Shown here one piece after another: positions 46,410-57,767 of a stretch of 64,000 nucleotides of DNA. The notes under the pieces are model-generated. The model worked only from the letters and a program-made list of their open reading frames with translations, ran no database searches and was not told where the DNA came from. The position numbers and the translations under genes are program-made. Source of the stretch: Alligator mississippiensis. Taxonomy: Eukaryota; Chordata; Crocodylia; Alligatoridae. The stretch covers positions 47,469,434-47,533,433 of the forward strand of contig NC_081828.1 of assembly GCF_030867095.1 (NCBI RefSeq). Direction: 5' to 3'. How positions within the stretch are numbered: the first letter of the stretch is position 1; the number at the start of each line of letters is the position of its first letter.

Positions 46410-46730
46410 GCGAAATCAGGAAACAGTGAGAGGGATGCCTAGGTCTAAAAGTGTCAGGAACACCAGGTAAGACAGGTCAGCAGCACTAAACTGGACACCA
46501 GCAGTACCTAGCAGAACCCAATGTCAGGGACCATTTTCGAATATGTATCGCCGAGCAAAGCACATTTACCAGCACTGAGGGAAATGGATCCATAAAAACG
46601 GTTCTGCGTGGTAGTTTAGATCAGGAAACATTAAGAGGGAGAACAGGGTCCGCCAGTGTCAAGAGCAACAATTAAGATACGGGGTCAGCTGTGTCAAACT
46701 GGACACCAGCAGTACACAGAGGACACTATT
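46410..46730. repeat. Diverged tandem pair, period about 205 bp (block 5)
   Basis: 'atcaggaaaca' then 'agaggga' occurs at 46415 and 46620. 'aaactggacaccagcagtac' occurs at 46488 and 46696. Spacing is 205-208 bases. Confidence 0.7.
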
Positions 46731-47104
46731 GTCAATGCGTTTCAGTAAGGAACACCAGTTGTTTAACCGCAAGAGGATTTCCCATTAAAAAATGGGGGGC
46801 TTGTGCTCGAGGGTGCCTGGCATAGTTCAAGCTGCCCACTCTTCAAGACACCAACATGCTTTGTAGCTGTAGGTAGAGGACATTTCAAGTCTACTAACAG
46901 AAACAGGATTCAGTACAAAAAATTACTTTTAATTAAATTAATTCACTTATTAAGGAGCAAGGAATGATCTGTAGGCAGAAAAACATTGATCCATGTCAGG
47001 CTCCCATGTCAGGCTCTGCAGCAACACCTGCTGTGAAAAGGCATTCATTACACAAGACAGCTGACAACTGAATTACAAAGTACATGAAATTACCAGACAT
47101 ACAA

Positions 47105-47508
47105 AAAACTAGAACTCTTGGTTCCAAAATGATACCTTTTATTAGACCAAGTGGAAAATGGCAAGAAAATTGTCCTTTTCTGCAAGCTTTTGGGATCAAA
47201 GTCCCTTCGTCAGGCTGTAGGAAAAGTGTAGATGGTACAAGATGGTAAAATGTCCCCATAGGTAGGAAATAAACTTCATTTTTGCACAGAGGGAGCTGAA
47301 AATGGAAGGCTGTCCCTCTGGGTCCATGAGAGTGTCTTTGTGAGCTGTGTTGAGTAGCTCTTTGATGTGTTGATCAGGTAGAATTCCTGCCCTGGAGGTG
47401 TCAGACGGCAGGCAGGGAGGTGGAAAAACTTCCTTGTTGTTCTGCAATGAAGTTTAAAATCCAAAATCGGCTAAAATTCAGCATCTTCCATGTTTCAGGG
47501 GTGTACTT
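47105..47508 (-). mobile_element. Penelope-like element 3' part, first arm of palindrome
   Basis: On the minus strand this ends with the family 3' segment seen at 24676-24765: 'tgacgaagg.actttgatccca.aaagcttgc' then 'cacttggtctaataaaagg'. The part 47344-47508 is the left arm of a long inverted repeat. It is 5' truncated and carries little coding sequence. Confidence 0.75.
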
Positions 47509-47692
47509 GGTAGCCGTATTACAAGTACACCCCTGAAACATGGAAGATGCTGAATTTTAGCCGATTTTGGATTTTAAACTTCATTGCAGAACAACAAGGA
47601 AGTTGGTTTTTTTTCCACCTCCCTGCCTGCCGTCTGACACCTCCAGGGAAGGAATTCTACCTGATCAACACATCAAAGAGCTACTCAGCACA
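47344..47692. repeat. Long near-perfect palindrome (about 165-bp arms)
   Basis: 47344-47508 and 47523-47692 are reverse complements apart from a few substitutions and a short T-tract difference; the spacer is 14 bases (47509-47522). The right arm repeats the same Penelope segment in opposite orientation. Penelope-like elements are known to occur as inverted or partly duplicated head-to-head copies. Confidence 0.93.
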
Positions 47693-48227
47693 ACTACCTC
47701 CCCAAAGCAAAGCTGAAGGCAGCTGAATTAGAAACTTCACAGACAGGCTAGCGCTCCGTCCAAAGGAGGATGTATAAGAAATTACATCTATTTTATTAAG
47801 TTACAATTACACAAACAGCGCCATCTGGGGATATCCTGGAGATATCCTAAAGTTTTGTGTTGGGTGGGCATTTGCATTAGCTATTTAGAGAATCTGAACA
47901 CTGGTCCTAAGTGAACTAAAATTAGAAGATATATAACATTATTTTTAATTTCTATTTGAAAATGATTTAGACTTACTGGCTATGCCCCTAGACTCTGTTC
48001 CACAAATAAATTACTATAAAAGACTGAGATCCTGCTGAGTTTATTAAACAGTGCTGATAAATGCTCTAAGAACACAACAGCTAGACCATACTGCCTAAAT
48101 TTGCCAAAGGAAGAGAAGGGCAAAAACAGGACTTTGCAGAGAACATGCATTTCCATGAGTGGTAGAGAAATAGTGTATGTGCTTACTGGTCTGAGCAGTG
48201 TAGGCTATTTGAAGAGGCCATTTCATG
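47693..48227 (-). other. 3' flank/untranslated region of the ADCY10-like gene
   Basis: AT-rich sequence downstream of the stop. A minus-strand AATAAA at 48045-48040, about 185 bases past the stop codon, is a plausible poly(A) signal. Confidence 0.45.
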
Positions 48228-48404
48228 TTACTTTTCTTCTGGGAAAGGATTGTCTACGTCCAGAGCAGGTGCCCTCATGAGGTATTTGGTTCTATGGAAC
48301 TTTCTAATTTCTGCTTCTGACAGGTCTCCTTCCCATGTGGGAAAGTCCGGAGCTGTCTTCAGCCATAAGTCTTCCATTGGCTCTCTTGCAGTGAACCACC
48401 ACTC
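48228..48404 (-). CDS. ADCY10: Last coding exon of an ADCY10-like gene
   Basis: The acceptor tttgtag is followed by 58 codons starting EWWFTAREPMEDLWLKTAPD and ending VDNPFPEEK, then TAA (48230-48228). The exon joins in phase 0 to 55636-55824, giving ...WLEISD/EWW. I read the C-terminus as that of soluble (bicarbonate-sensitive) adenylyl cyclase, whose long C-terminal half is made of TPR-like helices and which is encoded by many small exons. The cyclase domains would lie far to the right. This identity rests on memory of the family and is tentative; the exon itself is well supported. Confidence 0.6.
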   Translation of the reverse strand, partial: EWWFTAREPMEDLWLKTAPDFPTWEGDLSEAEIRKFHRTKYLMRAPALDVDNPFPEEK

Positions 48405-48973
48405 CTACAAAGAACAAAAGGAAAGTAAGACACAAGAGGGAAAATGGATCTCCAGGGGTTGTTTTTCTAAGGTGTTCAAGAAGGCTGGTGAAAGCCATGC
48501 TAGTTTTTCTTTTTGTGTGCCTGCATGATCTGCACTGCATAGGAAGGAAGAAGGATTAGGAAAGTAGCAATTTAATCCTTGGGTACGACTTGGCTTAAGA
48601 AAGTATTCTCTATTACTACTCAAGCAAGCACAGTTAACTTCCTTCTGAATGCTGGTTGCATTGTTGGGAAGTGCAACCAAGGACTACCACCTCCTTTTCC
48701 TGCCTGTCTTCCTGTTTGTCAGAGGCAAAGCAAGAATCCCCTGCAAACCACTCTGTTCTGCTTCTTCTAACCCACCAGGAGGATGGCTAAAAGAGGAAGT
48801 TAAGGGACCCTTTAGGTGAGTGGCTTTGGCTTGAAGATTTACTCTTGCTAACACTACAGAGACAGTATAATGGAAGTGCATGTATCAGAGATGTATCTTT
48901 GTACAGCAAGGTTTATGGCAAGGTATTTATCTCAGGATACAAACTCCTCAGAGGTGGTAAAACTGCATCTCTC
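48405..48973. other. Intron of the ADCY10-like gene, nothing recognised
   Basis: No repeats with paired ends and no further exon seen. Confidence 0.5.
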
Positions 48974-49169
48974 CAGGGGCATTTGTACACGACACGAGAT
49001 TTCTCATTTACACCACTGCAACTGCATTTGTGTTTGCACAAGCAGGATTTCTCACTGCTTTAAAAGTCTTTTTGGCCCAGTAAACTAAAGCTGCTAGAAC
49101 ACAGTTTAGTTTATGTCACCGCCGTATACATCATCTTATCTATGGATTTATGGCGTGTAAACACCCGGT
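48974..49169. mobile_element. Possible MITE (GGGGCATTTGTACACG ends)
   Basis: The left GGGGCATTTGTACACGAC and right GCGTGTAAACACCC are an imperfect inverted match. The middle has 'ctcatttacaccactgcaactgcattt'-like text. The style is that of the MITE at 54951-55597. Confidence 0.4.
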
Positions 49170-50069
49170 GACTCAAAGACTTGTAATTACTTTCTTTTGC
49201 CACCAGGTGGTGCTTCCCTATTACTGTAATTCAGGCCTTCTGCCAATAGGTGCCCCTGTTATTTGCTGCTGTTTTTTGGGGGGGGGGGGGGGGGTTGGCT
49301 CCTGACCATCCCTCCCTCCCCCTACTCCAACAGCTGACTGCAGGCAGCCAGGGCACAGTGCAGGGGGCATCTCTAGTAGTTACCCTAGTAATAGCACAGA
49401 ATACTTTATACAGAAATAAGTAAAGAAACGGAGGAGCAACCCATATTGCCAGTTACTGTTGTATACTATCCTCTGGTGAACGGTTCTCCTTGTTTGCAGC
49501 AGAGATGGAATTGCTAGTGTGAGGGTGATACTGCTCCTGACTGTAAGGGCTGGTCCCTAACTCATGTCTTCCAAAGTTTGTGGGGGAAGGTACAGGGAGC
49601 TTGAATATGATCTTGCCAGGGTAATCAGGACAGAGGCTATGTCCACGGGAATCTGGAAAACCTCTCCAAAACCATATTTCAAATCCCTTCCTTATCCTTC
49701 TCACGTGTCCTTGTAATGCAAGCAGTTAGCCGTTTGCTTTCCCAGCTATCTGTTTTTTTTTCCTTCTTCCAGTGGTGAAGAGACAAGTTATATTTCTGGC
49801 TGGCTTCATTCTGAGAAGCCAGGATTTGGTCCCCCTTGGCCTTAATGCTGCCTGCTTGTTCTGCACTGATACAGTCCCTTCTTGTCTCAATACGAGACAA
49901 AACTGAATATGAGGGGTGGGGGGAAGAGGGGTGGCAACAGAAGGTCCTGGTAAAACAAACTAGATTTAAGTCTGTTTCCATACTAACTCCACAGTGCAAT
50001 TTTTAGGCCAGGTTTTTCACTATGAGAGGCAAATGCAGCAATTTTGCTTAGCTTCTAAATTCCAAACTA
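49170..50069. other. Intron of the ADCY10-like gene with a 17-G run
   Basis: A run of 17 G sits at 49278-49294. No exon or paired termini were recognised. Confidence 0.5.
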
Positions 50070-53027
50070 CAGGCAGTCCTTGGACTTACGACACAATTGA
50101 TTCCTGAAAACCACATCTTAAGTCAAAATGTCGTAACTTGGAACTGATTTTCCCATAGGAACAATGTTATAAATGGGGGATTGATTCCTGAACCAAGGCC
50201 CAATACCCTATTTTCACCAAAAATAACCCAGAATTTTGTATTAAATCAATTATAGATGAGTAATGTAGCTGCATTAATGTATTTGTATTGTAAATAGCAA
50301 TCATATTGATTTGGAAGGACTTCTTTCTTGTGGGAAGAGCGCTCGGCCAAATCTGAACGGTTGCAAAGCTTTCTCTCATGCATGGATGAGCTCTATCTGA
50401 CTCAAGAAGTCTACAGGCTGACAAGAGGTAAAGCGCTGCTCGACCTGGTGCTGGCAACAGGGGACGACCTAATCAGCGACCTAACGGTTGAAGGGAAGCT
50501 GGGTGACAGTGACCACGAGCTGATCATCTTCACCATCCGCCATAAAGCTGGCAAGTCAGTCAGCAATACCGAAGTCCTCGACTTCAAGAAAGCTGACTTT
50601 GACAAGCTCAGGAGGCTTGTCAGTAAGATCCTAAGGAAACACGACCCAAAGGGGAGAGGAGTTCAAGATGAGTGGTTGCTCCTCAAGGGAGTGATCCTGG
50701 ATGCACAAGCAAAGTCTATCCCATCTCAGAGGAAAGGCAGCAAAAGGGCACAGCAATCCCCTTGGCCCTGCAGGGAACTAGTGGACCTCCTGCATCTAAA
50801 AAGAAAGACCTACAAAGGATGGAGGACTGGATCCACCTCCAAGGAGGAATGTTCTGCACTGATCCGGACCTGCAGGGAGCGAACCAGGAAAGCCAAGGCT
50901 GTGACTGAACTTCAACTAGCTACAAGTATCAAGGACAATAAAAAGTCCTTTTTTAGATATGTGGGGAGCTGGAGGAAAAGCAAGGGCAACATTTGACCCC
51001 TGCTTAACCAGATGGGACAACCAACAACCGGTGCCCGGAAAAAGCCAACTTGCTAAACGGGTACTACACACTGGCTTTTCACCAGTCCCAAGGGACACCT
51101 CTGCCCATTACGGGGCAGGAAGGCCCGGGTAAGGGAGATTCTTTACCCTCCATCAATGCTGACCTTGTGAAGGAACACCTTGACAGGCTGGATACCTTCA
51201 AGTCAGCCAGCCCTGACAGTTTACACCCCAGGGTACTCAAGAAGCTGGCGAGCATCATAGCTCAGCTCCTGGCATGGATCTTCCAGAACTCCTGGCGCTC
51301 TGGTGAAGTGCATGAAGACTGGAAGAAGGTCAATGTGGTGCCCATCTTCAAGAAAGGGAGGAAAGTGGATCCGGCAAACTACAGGCCCATCTGCCTGACC
51401 TCTATCCCGAAGAAGGTCTTAGAAAAGATTATCAAAGAGGCCATTCTTAACAGACTGGCCGATGGCAACATCCTGAGGATAGCCAGCACATGTTTGTTGC
51501 AGGGAGGTCTTGCTTTACCAACCTTATTTCCTTTTACGACTAGGTGACCTATCACTTGGACAAGGGAGAAGAGATATATGTCATACATCTTGACTTTAAA
51601 AAAGCCTTCGACCTGGTATCCCATGATCACCTCTTAGCAAAACTGGCTAACTGCGGCCTCGGCTTCACCATGATCCTTTGGCTAGGGAACTGGCTCCGTA
51701 ATCGGACCCAGAAGGTGGCGGTTGATGGAAGTCAAACGTCATGGTGTGCTGTGACCAGTGGGGTCCCTCAAGGCTCTGTCCTTGGGCCTATACTATTCAA
51801 CTCTTCATTAATGATGTGGACATTGGTATCAGAAGCGGACTGGCCAAGTTCGCCGATGACACCAAACTCTGGGGTAAAGCATCCACACCTGGGGACAGGA
51901 GGGCGATTCAGGCCAACCTTGACAGGCTCAGGAAATGGGCAGATGAGAACCTGATGGTGTTTAACATTGAAAAATGCAAGGTTCTTTACCTTAGGAAGAA
52001 AAACCTCCAGCATACTTAAAGGATCAGCAGTGCTATGCTGGCTAGCACTATGGACGAAAAGGACTTGGGGGTCAGGATTGACCACAAGATGAACATGAGC
52101 CATCAATGCGATGCTGCAGCTAGTTAAGTGAGCAAAACGCTGGCTTGCATCCACAGATGCTTCTCAAGCAAATCCCAGGATGTCATTCTCCCATTGTACT
52201 CAGCCTTAGTGAGGCTGCAGCTGGAGTACTGTGTCCAGTTTTGGGCTCCACAATTCAAAAAGGATGTGGAGAAGCTTGAGAGAGTGCAGAGGACAGCCAC
52301 GTGCATAATCAGAGGTCAGGAGAACAGGCCTTATGATGAGAGGCTGAGAGCTATGGGACGCTAACCCTGGAAAAGCACAGGCTCAGGGAGGACCTGGTGG
52401 CTGCCTACAAGTATATAAAGGGGTGTACATCAGGATCTGGGGGGAATGTCTGTTCACTAGAGTGCCCCAAGGGATGACAAGGTCGAATAGTCACAAATTC
52501 CTCCATGACCTTTTCAGGCTGGACATAAGGAAGAACTTCTTTACTGTCCAAGCCCCCAAGGTCTGGAATAGACTGCTGCCAGAGGTGGTTCAAGCACCTA
52601 CTTTGAACGCCTTCAAGAGACATTTGGATGTTTATCTTGCTGAGATCCTATGAACCCTGCTGACTTCCTGCCCCTGGTGCAGGGGGCTGGACTTGAAGAT
52701 CTTCCGAGGTCCCTTCCAGCCCTAATGTCTATGAAATCTTTGACATGACTTTGCTGGACTTTTTGAAGGGCTCTTGGTTGGACTTCTGAAGGGTTCTTGC
52801 CTGGAGTCTTCTCAGGAGTTTTGGCTGCAGGTTTTTCTGGATTCTTGTCTGCTTTCTTAAAGAAAGCGTCCAAGGATGTATAGACAGATGTTCTCCAGGG
52901 AGATGGGTGCTGCAATAAACTTGTCCACTGGTGTGGTGCTGCATCAGAAAGTCATAACAGGGTGTCAATTTATAAATGTAAGTGCCGTTTGTTGCAACTT
53001 GAAACATCTTAAGTCAAGGACTGCCTG
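50070..53027. mobile_element. Internally deleted Tigger element carrying a CR1 insertion
   Basis: The termini CAGGCAGTCCTTGGACTTAC and TCAAGGACTGCCTG match those at 35434-38204, and TA lies on both sides (50068-50069, 53028-53029). Only about 540 bases are Tigger: 50070-50321, and 52739-53027 with the Lys/Pro-rich 3' coding end and the opposite terminus. The central transposase is deleted. The rest is a CR1. Confidence 0.9.
50322..52738 (+). mobile_element. CR1 LINE inserted in the Tigger element
   Basis: Opens inside ORF2 at CWEERSA (endonuclease part) and runs to the 3' tail 'tcccttccagccctaatg'. Motifs: LTQEVYRLTRGKALLDLVLA, VEGKLGDSDHELIIFTIR, NYRPICLTS, HLDFKKAFDLVSHDHLLAKL, SGVPQGSVLGP, KFADDTKLWGKA, LVRLQLEYCVQFWAPQFK. 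The FADD box is present. Frame changes or stops occur near 50995, 51543, 51800, 52018, 52125 and 52364. Confidence 0.93.
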
Positions 53028-54057
53028 TATAGCCTACAGTTATAATCTGCCTCAAGGGAAAAGAAAATAAGATCTACCAAGAAAACTGAGGTGGTTTATA
53101 GTATATGAAAAATACTCTGATAGTGCCTCACAAGAGCAGATTAAAATTAGAGCAGGGATTATCAGCCTGTTTAGACTGACAGTGGTACTTTTGCTTCCAG
53201 AGCCAGTGGTGACTACTGTATCTCATGTATTCTACAGCTGTCTTGGCTATCTTCACATGGCCCACGTGCTTTGTCTGCACAGATTGTTGTGGTCAAGCAC
53301 ATGCTACCATGCACTGGTTGTCTGCTGGTTTACTTGTACTGCAAATTGCCAGTTGGAAGCATATTCCAAATGCTTTGGAGTATCTAATAGCTTTGAATCA
53401 GCTATTAGATAACAGCACCAAAAAGCCCCACTGAAGCACCCAATTTATACAGATGCTGTGGAGTCAGGTTGAAATAATGTGCTGCTTCTTCTGGTAAAGT
53501 GCTTTTGTGGGGGGTTGGGAGGTGTTAACATCCGTGGACAGCCCCTTCTTTCCACAGTTCACCCAATAGTGCTGTTTTTCAAGCTATAATCTGCTCCCAC
53601 TCAGCCTAGGTGCAAGTACTAGGTTGCACCTACTGCCCTGAGATAGCTGCTCATCTGTCTACTCCAGTTCTAAGTATAATTTACACTGGTGTACAAAAAT
53701 CATGTAAAGTACATAAGTGTAACTGGCACATGTTCAAGCCCTGCAATTTGCACTGGCAACAAACTAACCACTAAATGTGATCCCTGTATACAGCTTCATT
53801 CAAAATTGCTACCATCAAGGAGTTCACTGTAGCCTGTGTTCTGGGAGCAACAAATCACAAAGCCATGTTTCTTGGGAATAGTGGGTTCTGTATGACAAAT
53901 GATACTAAATTATTAACAATATTGGATTTAGTATTGTTTACATCTACAACCCTTAGAAGCAGCCCAGTTATATCCAGGTAAGTCCTAAGTATGCTGTACT
54001 ACTAAGATATCTGAGGGTCTTAGGCTGCCTCTCACTTCCCTGGCTGGGAGATATTGG
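53028..54057. other. Intron of the ADCY10-like gene, nothing firm
   Basis: The stretch 53157-53450 starts 'cagggattatcagcctg', which looks like a hAT terminus, but no partner end was found. Confidence 0.4.
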
Positions 54058-54194
54058 AGTGCATCTATACATATGCTTTACTGTGGAGCTGACTAATTAG
54101 CTCTGCAGTAAAGCGTTACCATCTACACATATATCTGTATTAGGGCACAGTAAACTAACTAACTCCACTGGGTTATTTGACCCCAGCAGTCTTT

Positions 54195-54268
54195 CTGCAC
54201 AGAGCAGGGGAGTTGGACCCAATGATCTCACAAGGTCCCTTCCAGCTCTAAGCTTCTGTGAATTTGTG
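54195..54268 (+). mobile_element. CR1 3'-tail fragment
   Basis: 'agttggacccaatgatctca' then 'caaggtcccttccagctcta' is a CR1 3' end, only about 70 bases, inside the MITE at 54058-54475. Confidence 0.75.
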
Positions 54269-54353
54269 TATGTAGGATCGTACTGTAGGATAGTACTTGT
54301 TCTGGACAACAGAGGAGTTATGTGCACCGAAACACATGTGTAGAAAGTGACCA

Positions 54354-54430
54354 GGGCTGGCTGGGGCATAAGGGTGCTACAGTGTGCCAGACAGCCCCAC
54401 ACTGTAGCACCTTCATGCCCCAGCCAGCCC
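54354..54430. repeat. Hairpin with 33-bp arms
   Basis: 54354-54386 and 54398-54430 are reverse complements with one or two mismatches around an 11-base loop. Confidence 0.9.
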
Positions 54431-54950
54431 CTCCATCACATGTCTACTGCTACATGCTAATTGCACATTTAGATACACTCACTAGCAGTACTTGTCAAGT
54501 ATGGGTTTGTTTGCTTTTTAATGTAACTGGGGACTTGAAGGGGGGGGTTATTTTTTTTTAACGTAGCTGCCCCATAAGGTAATCAGTAGCACAGTTCATG
54601 GAATCCTGAAGGGGTTGTATTTCACACTGTGGGAAGGGAATCCTAGTGATGTGGGTCAATAAGTATATACAGTGGTGGGTGAAGGATCAAGTGCCAATTC
54701 CATTTCTTCCTCTGTGCCCTATCCTAAATGCCACACTACCCCCAGATGTTTGAAATATATCACAAATGTCAGTGGAAGTTAGTACCTACATGGGCTTAGA
54801 ATGTGCATCAGTTCATCCAGGATGTGGATCATCTGCTTTCACAATCCTTCCCTTTGCTTCTCTACATAGCAGTTACTGAAATGCGCCCAACTCTACTTTC
54901 TTTCAAGGACTCACAAACCACTTTCAAGAGAACACGTCAGCTAAATTCTA

Positions 54951-55597
54951 AGGCTATGCGTAGACAAAACAAGGGGCATGTATGCATGACACTTTAAAGC
55001 AGGTTAAACGCTTTTCCACTGCTTTAATGGTGTTGGTGTTTGCATGCATCGGTGGCATATTACGCATTAATTCCAGCCACTGTAGTAAATTCGGTGGCAT
55101 AATGTGCCTTAAATGACTTGGGGCACAGCAAACTAAAATTCCTCTGAGGAGTTTTAGTTTGCTGCCCTACAGCCGCGGAGTGAAGCACCAGGCTCTGTGC
55201 AGCTCAGGGGCTCTGCAGGAAGCCTGTGCAGGCAGCCTGACAGCAGCCAGGAAAGGCAGGCTCTGCCCCCCCACCAAGAAGAAGTGAGCCTGAATTCCCC
55301 CCACCGAGCCTGCTTGCCTGATCTGCAGGGGGGCCCAGTGCTTCCCTCTGCGGCTGCAGTGTCCCCCAGGACTGCTTGAGCCAAGTGCCTGTAAATGAGT
55401 GCTGCCTGTGTGGGGGCCACCACTGCCATGGAGGGAAGCACCAGCCCCGCCCTGCAACCCAGGGACCTTCGCCTGCCGGTAGCTTGCCCTCCCCTCCCCT
55501 GCATGACATGGGGGTTTAAAGGACCCTAAATTGAAGCGGTGTTTTTAAAAACCCACCACTTCAATTTAGGGCCCCTGTGTCATCTACACATGCCCTA
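54951..55597. mobile_element. MITE with AGGGCATGTGTAGA-type ends and internal hairpins
   Basis: The left end AGGCTATGCGTAGAC and right end GTCATCTACACATGCCCT pair imperfectly. Two internal hairpins are clear: 55126-55164 (CAGCAAACTAAAA / TTTTAGTTTGCTG) and 55524-55571 (CCCTAAATTGAAG / CTTCAATTTAGGG). The GC-rich middle gives several spurious frames. Confidence 0.65.
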
Positions 55598-55635
55598 AGA
55601 AAAGAGTTTATAGGTTACCCATTTTTGGAACTTAC

Positions 55636-55824
55636 ATCGCTTATCTCCAGCCAGGACCTCTCCAAAAAGTTACCATACATGTCACTGACTTCCAGCCCCT
55701 TCTCCAGGTAGAACTGACTCTGCTCTTCATGACCCAACATCAGAAAAACATAGGCTTTCAGGTGGTAAATCCTAGCATAATAGATAGGGCTTGTAGAGCA
55801 TCGAGAGAACACTTCTTCCAAGGT
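55636..55824 (-). CDS. ADCY10: Penultimate coding exon of an ADCY10-like gene
   Basis: The exon has 189 bases, 63 codons, phase 0 at both ends, between acceptor cttgttag and donor gtaagt. It reads TLEEVFSRCSTSPIYYARIY, then LKAYVFLMLGHEEQSQFYLE and so on to LERSWLEISD. Paired helices with a Y/A/L/G pattern are typical of TPR-like repeats. The sequence is intact and clearly under coding constraint, unlike everything around it. Confidence 0.7.
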
Positions 55825-56317
55825 CTAACAAGAAAACATTTGAAAGTCATATCAGAAGAAAGCCCAAGAGCTTTGAGACATACCATATTACAGCACAGGT
55901 ATCTCCCTGAGGAGACAAGAAACCAATGGAAACAGGAATTAAATATAGTCCAGAAAGGATTCAGATTGCATGGATTCATCTCTGTCATGCTCCTAAGCAG
56001 GACTCTGTAACTTGGCTACCCAGAAGTCTTTCTTCCTATCTTCAAGACAATTCCCTTTTGGGAATTTTCATGAGCATAGGAACCTGCACTTCATTCAGCT
56101 GATTGCAGGCTTCCTGTGTCCTAACTCCTACTTGCAGGGAGAATCCAGAAGCACAAGATGAATGTGGTGGGGAGCCACCGTGATCTTAATAGCATGTTTT
56201 TCTGTTTCCTTGCAACATCAAAATATTCCATTGTGGTTTGTTCACCCAAACGATATGCAATAATTACTGACTCTCAAAATATACAACACAAGTGCAATGG
56301 TAACAAACTATTGCTGT
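55825..56317. other. Intron of the ADCY10-like gene, nothing recognised
   Basis: No exon, hairpin or paired termini seen. Confidence 0.5.
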
Positions 56318-57662
56318 TATAGTTTCATAGTTGGTAGGGTCGGAAGGAACCTGAGCAGACCATCAAGTCCGACCCCCTGCCATGGCAGGAAAGAGTACTG
56401 GGGTCAAATGACCCCGGCACGGTGTTCATCCAGCCTCCTCTCAAAGACCCCCAGGGTAGGAGCCAGCACCACTTCTCTTGGAAGTTGGTTCCAGATCCTG
56501 GCCGCCCTGACTGAAGTAGCACCTCCTGATATCTAGCCTGAATCTACCCTCTGCCAGCTTGCGACCGTTATTTCTAGTCACTCCTGGTAGCGCTCGGGGG
56601 AACAGGAACTCCCCCCAATGCCTGCTGGTCCCCCCTGACCAGTTTGTAAATGGCCACTAGATCCCCCCTCAGCCTTCTCTTGTGAAGGCTGAACAGGTTC
56701 AGGTCCTGTAGCCTCTCCTCGTAAGGCCTGCCCTGCCGCCCCCTGATCGTGCAGGTGGCCCTCCTCTGGACCCTCTTCATGCTGTCCACATCCCTCCTGA
56801 AGTGTGGCGCCCAGAACTGGACACAGTACTCCAACTGCGGCCTGACCAGTGTCGCATAGAGGGGGAGGATCACCTCCTTGAACCTGCTTGAAATGCATCT
56901 GTGGATGCATGACAAGGTGTGGTTGGCCTTCCTGTCCGCGTCCCCACACTGTCGGCCCATTTTCATTTTGGCATCAATAGTGACTCCAAGATCCTTTTCT
57001 GCCTCTGCACTGACAAGAAGGGAGTTCCCCAGCCTGTAGGTATGCTGCTGGTTCTTCCTCCCCAGGTGCAGCACCTTGCACTTGTCAGTGTTGAAACCCA
57101 TCCTGTTCTCATTCACTCACCCCTGTAACCTGTCTAGGTCCGATTGCAGCCTATTCCTCCCTTCTAGCGTGCCCACTTCTCCCTACAGCTTAGTGTCGTC
57201 TGTGAATTCAAACAGGGTGCTTTTTACCCCATCGTCCAAGTTGCTGATGAAGATGTTGAACAGTGCAGGCCCGAGGACCGCGCCCCCATCCCTCCAGGTC
57301 GAATAAGACCCATCCACCACTACTCTCTGGATGCGGCCCTCCAGCCAGTTTGGGGCCCCTTTTGACTGTGTAGGTGTCAACGCCACAGTCCCCTAGTTTT
57401 TTAATGAGAATGGGGTGAGAGACAGTGTTGAAGGCCTTCCTAAAGTCCAGAAAGACTACATCCACTGCTACACCTGCATCTAAGGATTTTGTGACCTGGT
57501 CATAGAAGGCCACCAGGTTGGTCTGACAGGGCCTGCCTCTAATGAACCCATGTTGGTTGCCCCTAAGCATAATCTCCTCTGCTGGCCCCTCATGGACATG
57601 CGCCACGATAAATCTCTCAAAAAGCTTACCCATGATCGAGGTAAGACTGACTGGCCTATAGT
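56318..57662 (-). mobile_element. CR1 LINE, 5'-truncated
   Basis: The 3' tail at 56318-56400 has the 'gtcggaaggaacctgagcagacc' complement. The frames cover part of the RT (YRPVSLTSIMGKLFERFI, GNQHGFIRGRPCQTN, VVFLDFRKAFNTVSHPILIK) and the thumb (LVRPQLEYCVQFWAPHFRRD). The VPQG block and FADD box are damaged (the latter reads FTDDTKL). It is cut near 57662, where the YRP block meets unrelated text. Confidence 0.92.
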
Positions 57663-57767
57663 TATATAAGAGAGAAACCCCATTTGTTGAGTCCCCCATT
57701 GATTTCTGGGTTCTAACATCATCGAACTCAAGTTTCTGTCTTCCCTATAAAGATAAATGGTATAGAA

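Larger units (their letters stand above)
54058..54475. mobile_element. MITE related to 1489-1833, with internal insertions
   Basis: The left end is 'gtgcatctatacatatgctttactg', like the right end of 1489-1833 reversed. The right end 'gcacatttagatacactc' is a poor inverse. Inside lie a CR1 tail and a hairpin. Confidence 0.55.

Noticed and set aside
30925-46730. CRISPR-like array
   Set aside because: The repeats are about 200 bp long and diverged throughout, with no short constant repeat plus variable spacer pattern.
29177-47104. One complete giant Harbinger element with defined ends
   Set aside because: The idea is attractive, but no matching terminal inverted repeats or target duplications could be found by eye.
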